Shown: positions 41,114-49,737 of the stretch, in pieces
Numbering within the stretch: the stretch's first letter is position 1
How the letters are laid out: each line of letters begins with the position of its first letter
Assembly: GCA_964410105.1 (NCBI GenBank)
Contig: CAYPFY010000015.1
Coordinates: 24,120 to 88,119 of the forward strand
DNA from: CAYPFY01 sp964410105
GTDB lineage: Bacteria; Bacteroidota; Ignavibacteria; UBA10030; SZUA-254
Reading direction: 5' to 3'
DNA: 64,000 nucleotides
Translations under genes and position numbers: made by a program
The notes under the pieces: generated by a model
Databases searched by the model: none
The model's input: only the letters and a program-made list of their open reading frames with translations
Told to the model about the DNA's origin: nothing

Positions 41114-42421
41114 ATGCCAACGATTTCTAAGCCAAAAGGCAAGCTCGGAGTGCTCATCGTCGGCCTCAACGGTGCCGTCGCGACGACTTTTCTCGCCGGC
41201 GTGATGGCCGTCCGGAAGGGTCTGGCTCAACCCGTGGGCTCGCTGACCCAGATGGGGACGATACGCCTCGGCAAACGAACCGACCACCGCTCCCCGATGA
41301 TCAAGGATTTTGTGGCGCTCGCGCGTCTCGACGATCTCGTCTTCGGCGGGTGGGATATCAGGAATGAAAATTGTTATGAATCGGCAGTGACCGCCGGCGT
41401 GCTGAACGAAGGCCACCTCGCCACGCTCAAGAAGGAACTGCAGTCGCTTCGCCCTATGAAGGCCGTGTTCGACCAGTATTATGTAAAACGCCTCAAGGGA
41501 TCGCATGTGAAGAAGGGGAAATCGAAGCTCGAGCTGATGGAACAGCTTCGCGACGATATCCGCTCGTTTAAATCCGACAATAAGCTGGACCGTGTTGTTC
41601 TGATCTGGTGCGGAAGCACGGAGGTCTTTATCAGCCCGGGGAAGGTTCATAAGAACCTGAAGCGATTCGAGGAGGGGATGAAGAGGAATAACGCCGAAAT
41701 CGCCCCGAGCATGCTCTATGCATACGCCGCTCTTAAGGAAGGGGTGCCGTTCGCGAACGGCGCGCCCAATCTTACGGTGGATACACCCGCTCTTATCGCT
41801 CTTTCACGAAAGATGGGCGTCCCGGTATGCGGGAAGGATTTTAAGACGGGCCAGACGCTGCTCAAGACTGTGATCGCTCCCATGCTGAAAGCGCGCCTTA
41901 TCGGACTCAACGGGTGGTTTTCTTCAAACATTCTGGGGAACAGGGACGGTGAGGTGCTGGACGACCCGGAGTCTTTTAAGACGAAAGAGGAGAGTAAGCT
42001 TTCGGTTCTCGAGGGGATACTGCAGCCGTCACTCTATCCCGATCTCTATAAGGATTATTATCACAAGGTCCGTATTAATTATTATCCGCCGCGCGGCGAT
42101 AATAAGGAGTCGTGGGATAATATCGATATTTTCGGCTGGATGGGATACCCGATGCAGGTGAAGGTTAATTTTCTGTGCCGGGACTCGATACTTGCCGCCC
42201 CGATCGTCCTCGATCTGGTGCTTTTTGTGGATCTTGCCCAGCGCTCAGGGATGAAGGGGATACAGGAATGGCTCTCGTTTTACTTCAAAAGCCCCATGGT
42301 GGCCCCGGGCCTCTACCCGGAGCACGATCTTTTCATTCAGTTGATGAAGCTGAAGAATACCCTGCGCCATCTCAAGGGCGAGGAGCTGATTACTCATCTC
42401 GGCCTCGAATACTACGACTGA
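41114..42421 (+). CDS. myo-inositol-1-phosphate synthase
   Basis: A 435-residue NAD-dependent isomerase that converts glucose 6-phosphate to inositol phosphate. Seen are the NAD-binding LIVGLNGAVATT, the family core CGKDFKTGQTLLK, NILGNRDGEVLD and KVRINYYPPRGDNKESWDN split by the active-site Lys residues, all at the expected order and length for MIPS. It is the last gene of the plus-strand run, 12 bp after the HAD gene, and ends convergently with the nitrobindin gene (10-bp overlap). It anchors the inositol interpretation of the whole operon. Confidence 0.93.
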   Translation: MPTISKPKGKLGVLIVGLNGAVATTFLAGVMAVRKGLAQPVGSLTQMGTIRLGKRTDHRSPMIKDFVALARLDDLVFGGWDIRNENCYESAVTAGVLNEGHLATLKKELQSLRPMKAVFDQYYVKRLKGSHVKKGKSKLELMEQLRDDIRSFKSDNKLDRVVLIWCGSTEVFISPGKVHKNLKRFEEGMKRNNAEIAPSMLYAYAALKEGVPFANGAPNLTVDTPALIALSRKMGVPVCGKDFKTGQTLLKTVIAPMLKARLIGLNGWFSSNILGNRDGEVLDDPESFKTKEESKLSVLEGILQPSLYPDLYKDYYHKVRINYYPPRGDNKESWDNIDIFGWMGYPMQVKVNFLCRDSILAAPIVLDLVLFVDLAQRSGMKGIQEWLSFYFKSPMVAPGLYPEHDLFIQLMKLKNTLRHLKGEELITHLGLEYYD

Positions 42422-42876
42422 ACCCGCCTGATCGTTCCCTTCAGGTGCGCCGCATACGAATCATGGCTGTGCGTTTTCATGTCCAGCTCGTATGTGATTT
42501 TTTCCGGCGTGAGCCAGAAATGCCGTCGTGAGCCGACGACTCTCTGGTCGTTAATGATGTGCACGCTTTCCAGAAGGATTTCGTAGGTGTCCGGAGAAGT
42601 TTGTCTGAGGGGGCCGGCCAGTATTTCGACGCGGCCGCTTTTTTGGGCGCTGATCATTTCGATTTTGTCATCCCTGTCAATTAAGAATCCCGATTCCCAG
42701 AAGACCGGGATGCCGGCTTCCTTCCACGTTTTTTGTTCAAAATGTATGACCGGATCCTTCCCGTTCATGCTCCAGGTTGTCTCCTCAGTATAGTCAGTTC
42801 TCTCAATGGCGGGATATTCGGTGACTCCGGAGCCCCTCCACACCCCAACGAATGGCTTTAACTCAGCGATGGGCAA
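42412..42876 (-). CDS. Nitrobindin-like (THAP4/FABP-like) beta-barrel heme-binding protein
   Basis: A 154-residue cytosolic protein of the nitrobindin/DUF1794 family. The diagnostic GVWRGSG motif lies near residues 11-17, the centre has alternating strands, and a His near the C-terminal strand (in HSHDSYAAHLKG) could serve as axial heme ligand. Nitrobindins bind ferric heme and react with nitric oxide or peroxynitrite. It sits 1 bp after the 42878-43513 cargo gene and may be co-transcribed with that minus-strand run. Confidence 0.72.
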   Translation of the reverse strand: MPIAELKPFVGVWRGSGVTEYPAIERTDYTEETTWSMNGKDPVIHFEQKTWKEAGIPVFWESGFLIDRDDKIEMISAQKSGRVEILAGPLRQTSPDTYEILLESVHIINDQRVVGSRRHFWLTPEKITYELDMKTHSHDSYAAHLKGTIRRVQS

Positions 42877-42877
42877 G

Positions 42878-43513
42878 TTACTTGATCAACATCATCTTTT
42901 TCGAATCACTGTTATCGCCAACAACCAGCCGGTAGGTATACACTCCGCTTGGTAAGTTCCTGGCATCGAAGCGTACCGTCTTGTAACCCGCCTCTTCTGT
43001 ATTATCCACCAACGTTTCGATCTCCTGACCGAGCATGCTGTAGACAACGAGCTTCACGTGGGTCGCCTTTGGGAGTGCATACTCAATTTTCGTCTCCGGA
43101 TTGAACGGATTGGGATAATTCTGCAATAATTCGAATCGTTCCGGGGGAGTCACAAGAAAAGATATGGTTTTCGTCCATAGTTGAGGTCCCGCGACAATCC
43201 TGAATGTTGCTGTCCCTGTACTTCCAATCCGGACTGATTTATCAACCATGAAGTGAAAACTGGCGGTTCCGTCGTTATCGGAGGAGACTTCATTAAGCAC
43301 CAACTCATTAGCCGAGAAGTGGAGCCATTCGGGCGCGTTAAGCAACTCCAGCTTCACGTTGGACATTCCCATCCCTGACCCGTTCTTTATCGTAAGCTCG
43401 AGGTTATTACCTTGCGAACCGCACGGGACATTGTGGCTCTGTCCGAAGGTCATGAGGGCGTGTAGAATCACACCCACCAGGATCACTGCAAGTCTTGAAA
43501 TCCCTCTTGTCAT
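42878..43513 (-). CDS. Small secreted protein with type IX sorting domain
   Basis: A 211-residue exported protein. ATG 43513 has a good Shine-Dalgarno (AAGGAG about 7 nt upstream) and gives a signal peptide (about 1-25). The middle (about 30-120) is an Ig-like beta domain, and the C-terminus is a full sorting domain (FELLQNYPNPFNPETKIEY, then SGVYTYRL, ending MMLIK). It lies 20 bp after the 43534-46023 gene, whose own product lacks a sorting domain; the two may act together. Confidence 0.82.
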   Translation of the reverse strand: MTRGISRLAVILVGVILHALMTFGQSHNVPCGSQGNNLELTIKNGSGMGMSNVKLELLNAPEWLHFSANELVLNEVSSDNDGTASFHFMVDKSVRIGSTGTATFRIVAGPQLWTKTISFLVTPPERFELLQNYPNPFNPETKIEYALPKATHVKLVVYSMLGQEIETLVDNTEEAGYKTVRFDARNLPSGVYTYRLVVGDNSDSKKMMLIK

Positions 43514-43533
43514 GACTGATTCTCCTTCCAAAC

Positions 43534-46023
43534 CTATTGACATGGCTGCGTGGCCTGCGCTTGGATCAGTACTGAACCATTTCCGGCACCGCCCAGCACC
43601 AAACTTCCATTACCCGAGAGCAATTGTCGCACCTTACCTGATCCCGGATCAGTCAGCCAGTATGTTATCTTGTTATCAGCGCGTATGTTCCATCGAATCG
43701 TTATAGATCCAACGGCATTCTTAATGACGATGGGAATCGATGTCTTCCCCTGCCCGACTGGGACGCTCTCGATGAGTTTCTTTGACTGGAAACGTGCATC
43801 AAATCTGCCCTGTCCGGGTTCCGGGGGCATTTCCACATCCCCAACGCCAAGCGCAAGTCGTTTACCGGAGTTATTGACAAACATCGACTGTCCGTTTCCA
43901 TTCGCATCCGAGACTGTGATTTGATCGAGTGTTATGGGGCTCTGATTACAGCACTGGCACGGAGGAGGGGGCGGTGGCGGAGCTTGTGTTGTGAATGATG
44001 ACATATTCGACCAATTACTTGCGCCGAAATCGTTGACTGCATACACATGCCAGTAGTAGGGGGTGCTGTAAGCCAGCCCGCTGACCATCTGTGATGTCCC
44101 CGTTAGGCCAGATTGATCGAAGACTGCAGTAGAGAACGATGAATTCGTGGATACCTGAAGCCTATATGAACTCGCGTTCGAGGACGTGCTCCAGCTCAAT
44201 GTCGGCGAGATAGAAACCCCGGACGCTCCGTTGGTCGGCGATAACAGAATCGGCACAGATGGCGTGCCCGGTGCCGTTGGGGGTTGCTCCCCAGCCGCGC
44301 TTGAAGCGCTCCCCGCACCGACGTTAAGGAGCAATGACCCCGCTGCGCTCATTTTTACCCAATAGCCTTTGCCCACCTTGATCGTATCTGCCTGGAAGTA
44401 GCCGGTACCCGCCTTGTATCCATAAAAGGTGGTAAGAATCTTCGTCTTGGATGTGTCGGATGTGGCGCTCGATTTGGGGATGTTGGCCGAGAGTGAGCCA
44501 ACCATGTTCCAACCACTCTGAACGGGGACGCTTAATGAATTGAGCCAGAATCCGGTAATGCCCACTTGCTTGTCAGACGGATACTTCAACCAGTAACCGT
44601 ATCCAGGCACAAGCGTATCTTTCGTAACGTAGCCACTTGAGTATGCATAGGCCGGTGATATTGCCCCCGTATACACCGAGAGTGTGCGAGGATCAATAGC
44701 GTCTACCGGTAAGCTCACCATGTTCCACCCGCTCGATACTGATGAGGTATCGGTTCGCTGCGGGAGCGCTGAGAGTATGTATTTGGCGTAGTTAAAAAGA
44801 AATTTCCAGCCTTCCAAGTTGATTCCCCGATTGGGATTGAGAGAATCTTTGTGAGCAGCATCTACTTTCTGTTGGAAGACCTTGACCTGCCTCCCGGTGT
44901 TGCTCGAATCTCCTGCCACAAGATAATTATGCGCGTTCGTGAGACTACTATCCAGCTCGAGTTCAAAACTACTGTTAACCAGCCAGTTGTATCCTGTTAC
45001 CTGATGCTTCGTGCTGATAAGAGAATCGATGGCGGAAAGGACAGATACCGAGGCGGGAAGTGGCAGTGGTAAGAATCTGGTCCTGAACCAATCGAGGTCT
45101 GCTTTCACAGATACCGTTGGTTCAACCAGCAACTGATCCTTGACGAATTTGACAAACCGGGGCGTCAGATACTTACGGGAGATATAGTCATCACCAGTCC
45201 CGCCGCCAAGAAGTGGGACGTATCCGTCTCTCAGGGCGGTATCTGTTTCGGCCGGAAGGGCCCATATTACTCGGTCTGGCTGACCATCACGATCGTAACC
45301 CTCCAACGATTGAAAGTAATCCATCCTGGAAGTCCCGGACGAAGCACGGAAGAGTGAATCGAGAAGTTGTATGCCGTAAGCTCTATCCACAGTCATCATT
45401 TCAGATGCGCCGGTTCCGAAACGAACCAGATTCGACGGCGTCGCGAGAATGTACTGTCGTATCATCGACCTGGCCTCGGTTCGAAACCGACTATCGCGAC
45501 CGTAAAGACGAATGGACTGGATTACCCCGCCAGCATTCGCGGGAGTGAAAGCGTTTCGAAGCGTGTCAAAATAATCGTAATGCCCGGCCTCCGCCAGCAG
45601 TTCGATCGGCTTAAATCCGAAGCCATATCGCGGGTTCTTGTAAAATCGAACCACGCTGTCCATTCCGGCAACGGCCGTCGGATCACCCAGATAACCCTTG
45701 ATGTACTGTAAGTAGAAATAATATTCCTGAAATAGCGGGGCGTTGACAGTTCGAAGACTATCGATCCATGGCTTCATGTTTGAAATGATGTACGTCCTCT
45801 CGCTTACCCCGTAAAAGTGTGCGAGCGCCATTGCAGCTTGGCGCGCAGTGATAAACGGATCGAAGGGGCGTTCGTCCTTCCGGGCGACCCATGATCTCAA
45901 CGTCGTTTCATCGTGCGGTGTCATCCACGTTTCGTTCGTAAGATTCCAGAGCTGCTGCCCTGTCGAGTGCGTCGCTTGGAGCATCATCAGGAACGGTAGT
46001 AACGTCATGAATTTGCGAGTCAT
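43534..46023 (-). CDS. Large secreted multidomain protein with GWNM modules and an FN3-like domain
   Basis: An ~829-residue exported protein (signal peptide about 1-22). N-terminal ~400 residues are helical repeats of unknown family; residues ~440-575 are two GWNMVSLP/YGYWLKY and GWNMVGSL/KGYWVKM modules; an FN3-like domain follows (about 590-690), then a proline-rich bridge with CQCC and an FDARFQSKKLIE module (about 750-790). No N-P-F-N sorting domain is seen at the end (SVLIQAQATQPCQ). ATG 46023 and GTG 46029 are both possible starts. Second gene of the 47439-42878 operon. Confidence 0.72.
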   Translation of the reverse strand: MTRKFMTLLPFLMMLQATHSTGQQLWNLTNETWMTPHDETTLRSWVARKDERPFDPFITARQAAMALAHFYGVSERTYIISNMKPWIDSLRTVNAPLFQEYYFYLQYIKGYLGDPTAVAGMDSVVRFYKNPRYGFGFKPIELLAEAGHYDYFDTLRNAFTPANAGGVIQSIRLYGRDSRFRTEARSMIRQYILATPSNLVRFGTGASEMMTVDRAYGIQLLDSLFRASSGTSRMDYFQSLEGYDRDGQPDRVIWALPAETDTALRDGYVPLLGGGTGDDYISRKYLTPRFVKFVKDQLLVEPTVSVKADLDWFRTRFLPLPLPASVSVLSAIDSLISTKHQVTGYNWLVNSSFELELDSSLTNAHNYLVAGDSSNTGRQVKVFQQKVDAAHKDSLNPNRGINLEGWKFLFNYAKYILSALPQRTDTSSVSSGWNMVSLPVDAIDPRTLSVYTGAISPAYAYSSGYVTKDTLVPGYGYWLKYPSDKQVGITGFWLNSLSVPVQSGWNMVGSLSANIPKSSATSDTSKTKILTTFYGYKAGTGYFQADTIKVGKGYWVKMSAAGSLLLNVGAGSASSAAGEQPPTAPGTPSVPILLSPTNGASGVSISPTLSWSTSSNASSYRLQVSTNSSFSTAVFDQSGLTGTSQMVSGLAYSTPYYWHVYAVNDFGASNWSNMSSFTTQAPPPPPPPCQCCNQSPITLDQITVSDANGNGQSMFVNNSGKRLALGVGDVEMPPEPGQGRFDARFQSKKLIESVPVGQGKTSIPIVIKNAVGSITIRWNIRADNKITYWLTDPGSGKVRQLLSGNGSLVLGGAGNGSVLIQAQATQPCQ

Positions 46024-46050
46024 TCCCACTTCTCCGAAGTTTTTAAACTG

Positions 46051-47439
46051 CTAAAAGCACCTATCATCGAAACTATGCACGTACAGGAGGATATTTTTTT
46101 TGATCTGCTCGTAAACGGACACGGCCGCCGCATCTGCTTTTTTCTTATCCTTCAGGCTGAGGTCCTTCGTGGCCGCTTTGTTGTAGTACTGGGATAAAAT
46201 GCGCAACACCTTGTCTTTATATCCATCGAGTGCATTCCTGGCACAAGGGTAGTTACTCTGCGGTGCATCAATTGCAAATATTTGTGTGAACGCGCTGTCG
46301 TTTAGGGCATGACTCAAAGAATCGACCTTATCATGCCCGTGCTGGGCTTCGTGTGCGAGGATGGCGAGAGTAAAATATACCTTGCCAAAATTTGTCGGAG
46401 GAGGCACCGTGTCGGACCTCGAGCTATCGAAGTGGGATCCCTTTTCCAAAAAATTGATCCACCGTCTCAAGTCATGCCATTGATCGCAACTAGAAATGTA
46501 CTGACGCAGGATCGACCAATTCGAACCATCACCAAAATCTATGTGGCCCGCTGCCTGAAGCTTTTGTAAACAGACTGACTCAAATAATGGCACGCGCAAG
46601 TTTTGAACAGTAAACTTCCATTTGTTGGTGGCATTATCCAAACATGGGGAAACGCCGACGTCAGAATTTCCAGGGAGATAGATCAAGGGAGGTGGCTCCG
46701 GTCCGAGATTCGTCGGAGGAATGCGGGCCAGTAGATTTGTAGCACCATTGACGAGCCATCCCGGAGTCGAATCTGAAAGTGAGCAAACATCGCCCACCGG
46801 CAGAATGTGCGGCCCGGCGTTGTCAGACCATGTGAAATTGCTTCCCTCCTGCAATATCTCCACACTATTCGGGTCAAATGTCTGCGGCTGGGAATTATTT
46901 ACGGTGCACGCAGTCGTTAGAGGAGGTTGGTACTGTACCGTCGGTCTCGATCCGGTTCCCTTCACCGGCGGACTTCCTCTATTGTCAGTTACAACGATGG
47001 AATCATTACACGCGGTATGAAAACAGGTGCCGAGCACGCTTCCGCACGGGTCAAAGTGCGGATCGGCAAGGAATGTGTACGGAGTGAGAGGGTTGCGATC
47101 GTAAGCATGGAATTGGAATTTTGCCAGACCCTGCTGGCTCATGTCGCTTACGGTGTTTCCTACCGCGCTGTCATGGTAGGCATCGCATGGGCTGATGCTC
47201 GTGTGAACTATCCCATATCCATCGCAAGCCCGGTAGTAGTACTTTACAGTTACAATCACTCCGCTCGTATCGAGCGCAGCGGTGCCCGTTTCCCCGTCGC
47301 CAGCAGGGGGGGTCGCGATGCTACGCACGTGTGGTCCGATAGTCAAGGTGTCCTTGATGGTTACCTGACCCAGGAGGTGAACCGAGAGGAGAACAGAAAC
47401 GATGATGAGATGAAATGAAATAGAAAAATAGCGGGTCAT
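46051..47439 (-). CDS. Exported Cys-rich protein with an HExxH metalloprotease-like motif
   Basis: A 462-residue exported protein (signal peptide about 1-25). At residues 363-367 it has HEAQH within FTLAILAHEAQHGHDKVDSL, a plausible zincin HExxH site, with H369 and D370 just after; the third ligand is not evident. About fifteen cysteines are spread through the protein, suggesting disulphides. I know no family by sight. There is no sorting domain. It leads the three-gene minus-strand run from a strong promoter and is followed 21-27 bp later by the 43534-46023 gene. Confidence 0.7.
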   Translation of the reverse strand: MTRYFSISFHLIIVSVLLSVHLLGQVTIKDTLTIGPHVRSIATPPAGDGETGTAALDTSGVIVTVKYYYRACDGYGIVHTSISPCDAYHDSAVGNTVSDMSQQGLAKFQFHAYDRNPLTPYTFLADPHFDPCGSVLGTCFHTACNDSIVVTDNRGSPPVKGTGSRPTVQYQPPLTTACTVNNSQPQTFDPNSVEILQEGSNFTWSDNAGPHILPVGDVCSLSDSTPGWLVNGATNLLARIPPTNLGPEPPPLIYLPGNSDVGVSPCLDNATNKWKFTVQNLRVPLFESVCLQKLQAAGHIDFGDGSNWSILRQYISSCDQWHDLRRWINFLEKGSHFDSSRSDTVPPPTNFGKVYFTLAILAHEAQHGHDKVDSLSHALNDSAFTQIFAIDAPQSNYPCARNALDGYKDKVLRILSQYYNKAATKDLSLKDKKKADAAAVSVYEQIKKNILLYVHSFDDRCF

Positions 47440-47484
47440 AAGCGCATCCCAGATTAATGTCCCAGAGAGAGGAAAAGCAGGAGC

Positions 47485-47513
47485 AATCTAAGGAATGCCA
47501 TTGATATTGTCAA
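47485..47513 (-). promoter_or_regulatory. Predicted promoter of the 47439-42878 cargo operon
   Basis: Minus strand TTGACA (47513-47508, perfect consensus), 17 bp, TAGATT (47490-47485). Predicted start near 47478, giving a leader of about 39 nt. Confidence 0.65.
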
Positions 47514-47819
47514 TAGCAAAGTGAAAATATTTTTTGGTGCGGTGACTGGCAGGTAAGAAGACTCCATGTATTTCGAGTCGGGACCGGAGTGTTGGCCGTG
47601 AAATATAACTCAACTCCCACGAGAGAGGACTACCTCCACTCCAAAGGCGTATATAATTGGGACCGAAGCCGATCTGAAACCTGCATGGCATTATGATGTT
47701 GCCGGCGATGGGAAGCCGCCATCATGAAATGAGGGACTATAAATACGGGAATTAAGCAGGCTGTTAAACCGGGGGCAACTCGGCACAATGACAAAGTATC
47801 CTGGCCGGGAAGGATTTCC
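47514..47819. other. Intergenic stretch between two minus-strand cargo genes
   Basis: I see no gene, RNA or clear terminator here. A 67-codon minus frame (47691-47488) has no recognisable motif and runs through the promoter, so I do not call it. Confidence 0.5.
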
Positions 47820-48956
47820 TTATTTGATGACCACGAGTTTTCTTGTCTCGCTGAATTTCCCGGCTGCGAGGTGGTAATAGTAAACTCCCCCCGAAAGTCC
47901 CCCTGCGTCCCACGTGCGGCTGTGCCTCCCCGGGGCCATTTCACTGTCCGCCACAATTGCCACCTCTCTCCCCAGCAGGTCGAAAATGCTTAAATGAACC
48001 CGGGATTGTTCCGGAAGTTCAAAAACGAATGTGGTGGCAGGGTTGAACGGGTTGGGAAAATTCTGAGATAGGGAGAATCGTCCGGGTCCGTATCCTGCCT
48101 GAACGGCCGTTACCTGCATTATCCTGCCTAGGAAGGCAAGCACGGTGTCCTTCGCTATGAGCCCCGCTGTCGTGAATGCCGGGGGAGTTCCCGAAAACTC
48201 GAACACATGCGGCGCGCCGGGGAATAGGTCAAGCTCGACATTTTTGCCGAATGCGCGCAGGCTGTCATAAAATTCGACCGATTGCTGGTACTGTACAGTT
48301 TCATCCCCCGTGCCGTGAAAGAGGAGCACCGGGGTGAATATGGTACCCACGCTCCAGAAGGCATTGCCCATCCTGGAGCGGAGTGTTGTGTCTCTGGAAA
48401 AGTAATGGGCCAGTATGGCGTTGAAGGGGATCCCGCTCTGCAGGTTCCTGTAGTTGTCGTAAAGTCCATAGAGGAGTATGGCGCCGTCCAAGTGGTCGCT
48501 TATCGCCGGATCGGTGCCGAAGTAGCTGTCGTCGTTGTCCCATCCGATCGCTTCACCCCAGTGAAACGCACCCTCGGATTGACCCAGTCCCACGACTTTC
48601 TGTGTGAAGAGTCCGAATCTCGCCGAATTTCGCCTGAGGAATTCGACCGCAAGCTTGAAGGATGTAACGGGGCCCGGGTATTTTCCATAAAGAGTGTCGG
48701 AGAAGTCGTGGTAGTCGATGGTCATGGCAATGTATCCGTTCGCCGCCAGGGTGTCACACCAGCGGGCAACTGACGCCCGGCTGGCCGTGTAGCCGTGCGC
48801 AAGGACGACCCCGATTCCCTTCGATGAGTGCGGGATGTATATGGTCGCCCCCAACGGTCCCTCCGGGCCCGTCTCGTAGGTTGTGTCGAGGACGGTGACT
48901 GTCTGAGAAAGAGCCCCCCACGTGGTGAGGAGTAAGATCGCCAAATACTTCGCCAC
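47820..48956 (-). CDS. Secreted alpha/beta hydrolase (dienelactone-hydrolase-like) with sorting domain
   Basis: A 378-residue exported enzyme (signal peptide about 1-17). The alpha/beta-hydrolase core has the oxyanion region VLAHGYTASRASV, the nucleophile S127 in GLGQSEG, D218 in HGTGDETV and H250 in GAPHVFEF, a complete triad. Substrates of this family are esters or lactones. The C-terminal ~85 residues are a type IX sorting domain (QNFPNPFNPATTFVFEL to LVVIK). The start is GTG 48956, which sits at the predicted transcription start, so the mRNA is probably leaderless. Confidence 0.88.
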   Translation of the reverse strand: MAKYLAILLLTTWGALSQTVTVLDTTYETGPEGPLGATIYIPHSSKGIGVVLAHGYTASRASVARWCDTLAANGYIAMTIDYHDFSDTLYGKYPGPVTSFKLAVEFLRRNSARFGLFTQKVVGLGQSEGAFHWGEAIGWDNDDSYFGTDPAISDHLDGAILLYGLYDNYRNLQSGIPFNAILAHYFSRDTTLRSRMGNAFWSVGTIFTPVLLFHGTGDETVQYQQSVEFYDSLRAFGKNVELDLFPGAPHVFEFSGTPPAFTTAGLIAKDTVLAFLGRIMQVTAVQAGYGPGRFSLSQNFPNPFNPATTFVFELPEQSRVHLSIFDLLGREVAIVADSEMAPGRHSRTWDAGGLSGGVYYYHLAAGKFSETRKLVVIK

Positions 48957-48961
48957 GACTC

Positions 48962-48990
48962 AATATACCCTTCCCTTCAGGGAGAATCAA
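48962..48990 (-). promoter_or_regulatory. Predicted promoter of the hydrolase gene
   Basis: Minus strand TTGATT (48990-48985), 17 bp, TATATT (48967-48962). Only 5 bp separate the -10 element from the GTG start. Confidence 0.65.
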
Positions 48991-49116
48991 TAGCATGGCG
49001 CAGCGCAAGATTGTCGCAACGGCCGACGAGCGGTCCGAACTACTCTGTCGATGACTTTCCCTTAGGCGAAACGACGACGGAGTCACTACATCCTTGAGTG
49101 GAGTGCCGGGTCTGGT

Positions 49117-49145
49117 CTGAATCTCAACTCAAAATATCCTATATT
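49117..49145 (+). promoter_or_regulatory. Predicted promoter of the NUDIX gene
   Basis: CTGAAT (49117-49122), 17 bp, TATATT (49140-49145). Predicted start near 49152, leader of about 46 nt. Confidence 0.5.
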
Positions 49146-49197
49146 CACAGTACTTTAATTGTCAGAAAACGGTTGAAGTGGATTAGCGTGCGAGGCC

Positions 49198-49734
49198 ATG
49201 CCGCTGAAAGTTTGGGAAAAAATCAGGCAGGAATTTGAATTGAAAAACCCCTGGTGGACTTACCGGCGGGATTCAGTGAAACTTCCCTCCGGGAAGAACG
49301 GGGAGTATCACTATGTGCACGCCGTCGGATCCAGTATGATCGTTCCCGTCCTGGACGACGGCCGGCTGCTTCTCGTGAATCAGTACCGCTATCTCCGCGA
49401 GCGCGAGAGTCTCGAGTTCCCCTGCGGTGGGATGAAGGAGGGCTCGACCCCAGAGGGAACTGCACGGCTGGAACTCGCCGAAGAGACGGGATTCCAGGCC
49501 GGGGAACTCGTTCAGGCCGGCGAGTTTAATCCCTATAACGGGGTGACAGATGAGATTTGTCACGTTTTCATTGCCCGGGATCTCACGCCTGCTCGGTCTT
49601 CGAAGGATGAAACCGAAGAGTTTGAATACAAATATATTTCTCCCCAGGAGGTTGATGTGCTCATGTCCTCCGGAAAGATATGGGACGGTATGTCTCTCGC
49701 CGCCTGGATTCTCGTCCGTTCGTCTTTACTTTAG
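49198..49734 (+). CDS. NUDIX hydrolase (ADP-ribose pyrophosphatase-like)
   Basis: A 178-residue NUDIX enzyme. The Nudix box reads GGMKEGSTPEGTARLELAEE then TGF; the catalytic EE pair and final Gly are kept, but the usual Arg before the first Glu is Leu and the usual preceding Glu is Ser. The upstream QYRYLRERESLEFPCG and downstream FNPYNGVTDE match the ADP-ribose/sugar-nucleotide branch. Substrate is not certain. It lies 3 bp before the namZ-like gene. Confidence 0.85.
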   Translation: MPLKVWEKIRQEFELKNPWWTYRRDSVKLPSGKNGEYHYVHAVGSSMIVPVLDDGRLLLVNQYRYLRERESLEFPCGGMKEGSTPEGTARLELAEETGFQAGELVQAGEFNPYNGVTDEICHVFIARDLTPARSSKDETEEFEYKYISPQEVDVLMSSGKIWDGMSLAAWILVRSSLL

Positions 49735-49737
49735 ACT

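Noticed and set aside
31054..42421. Phosphonolipid pathway as an alternative reading of the operon
   Set aside because: No PEP mutase or phosphonopyruvate decarboxylase is present, while MIPS is; the inositol reading explains more genes.
47488..47691. Minus-strand 67-codon frame
   Set aside because: It contains the promoter of the next operon and no recognisable motif.
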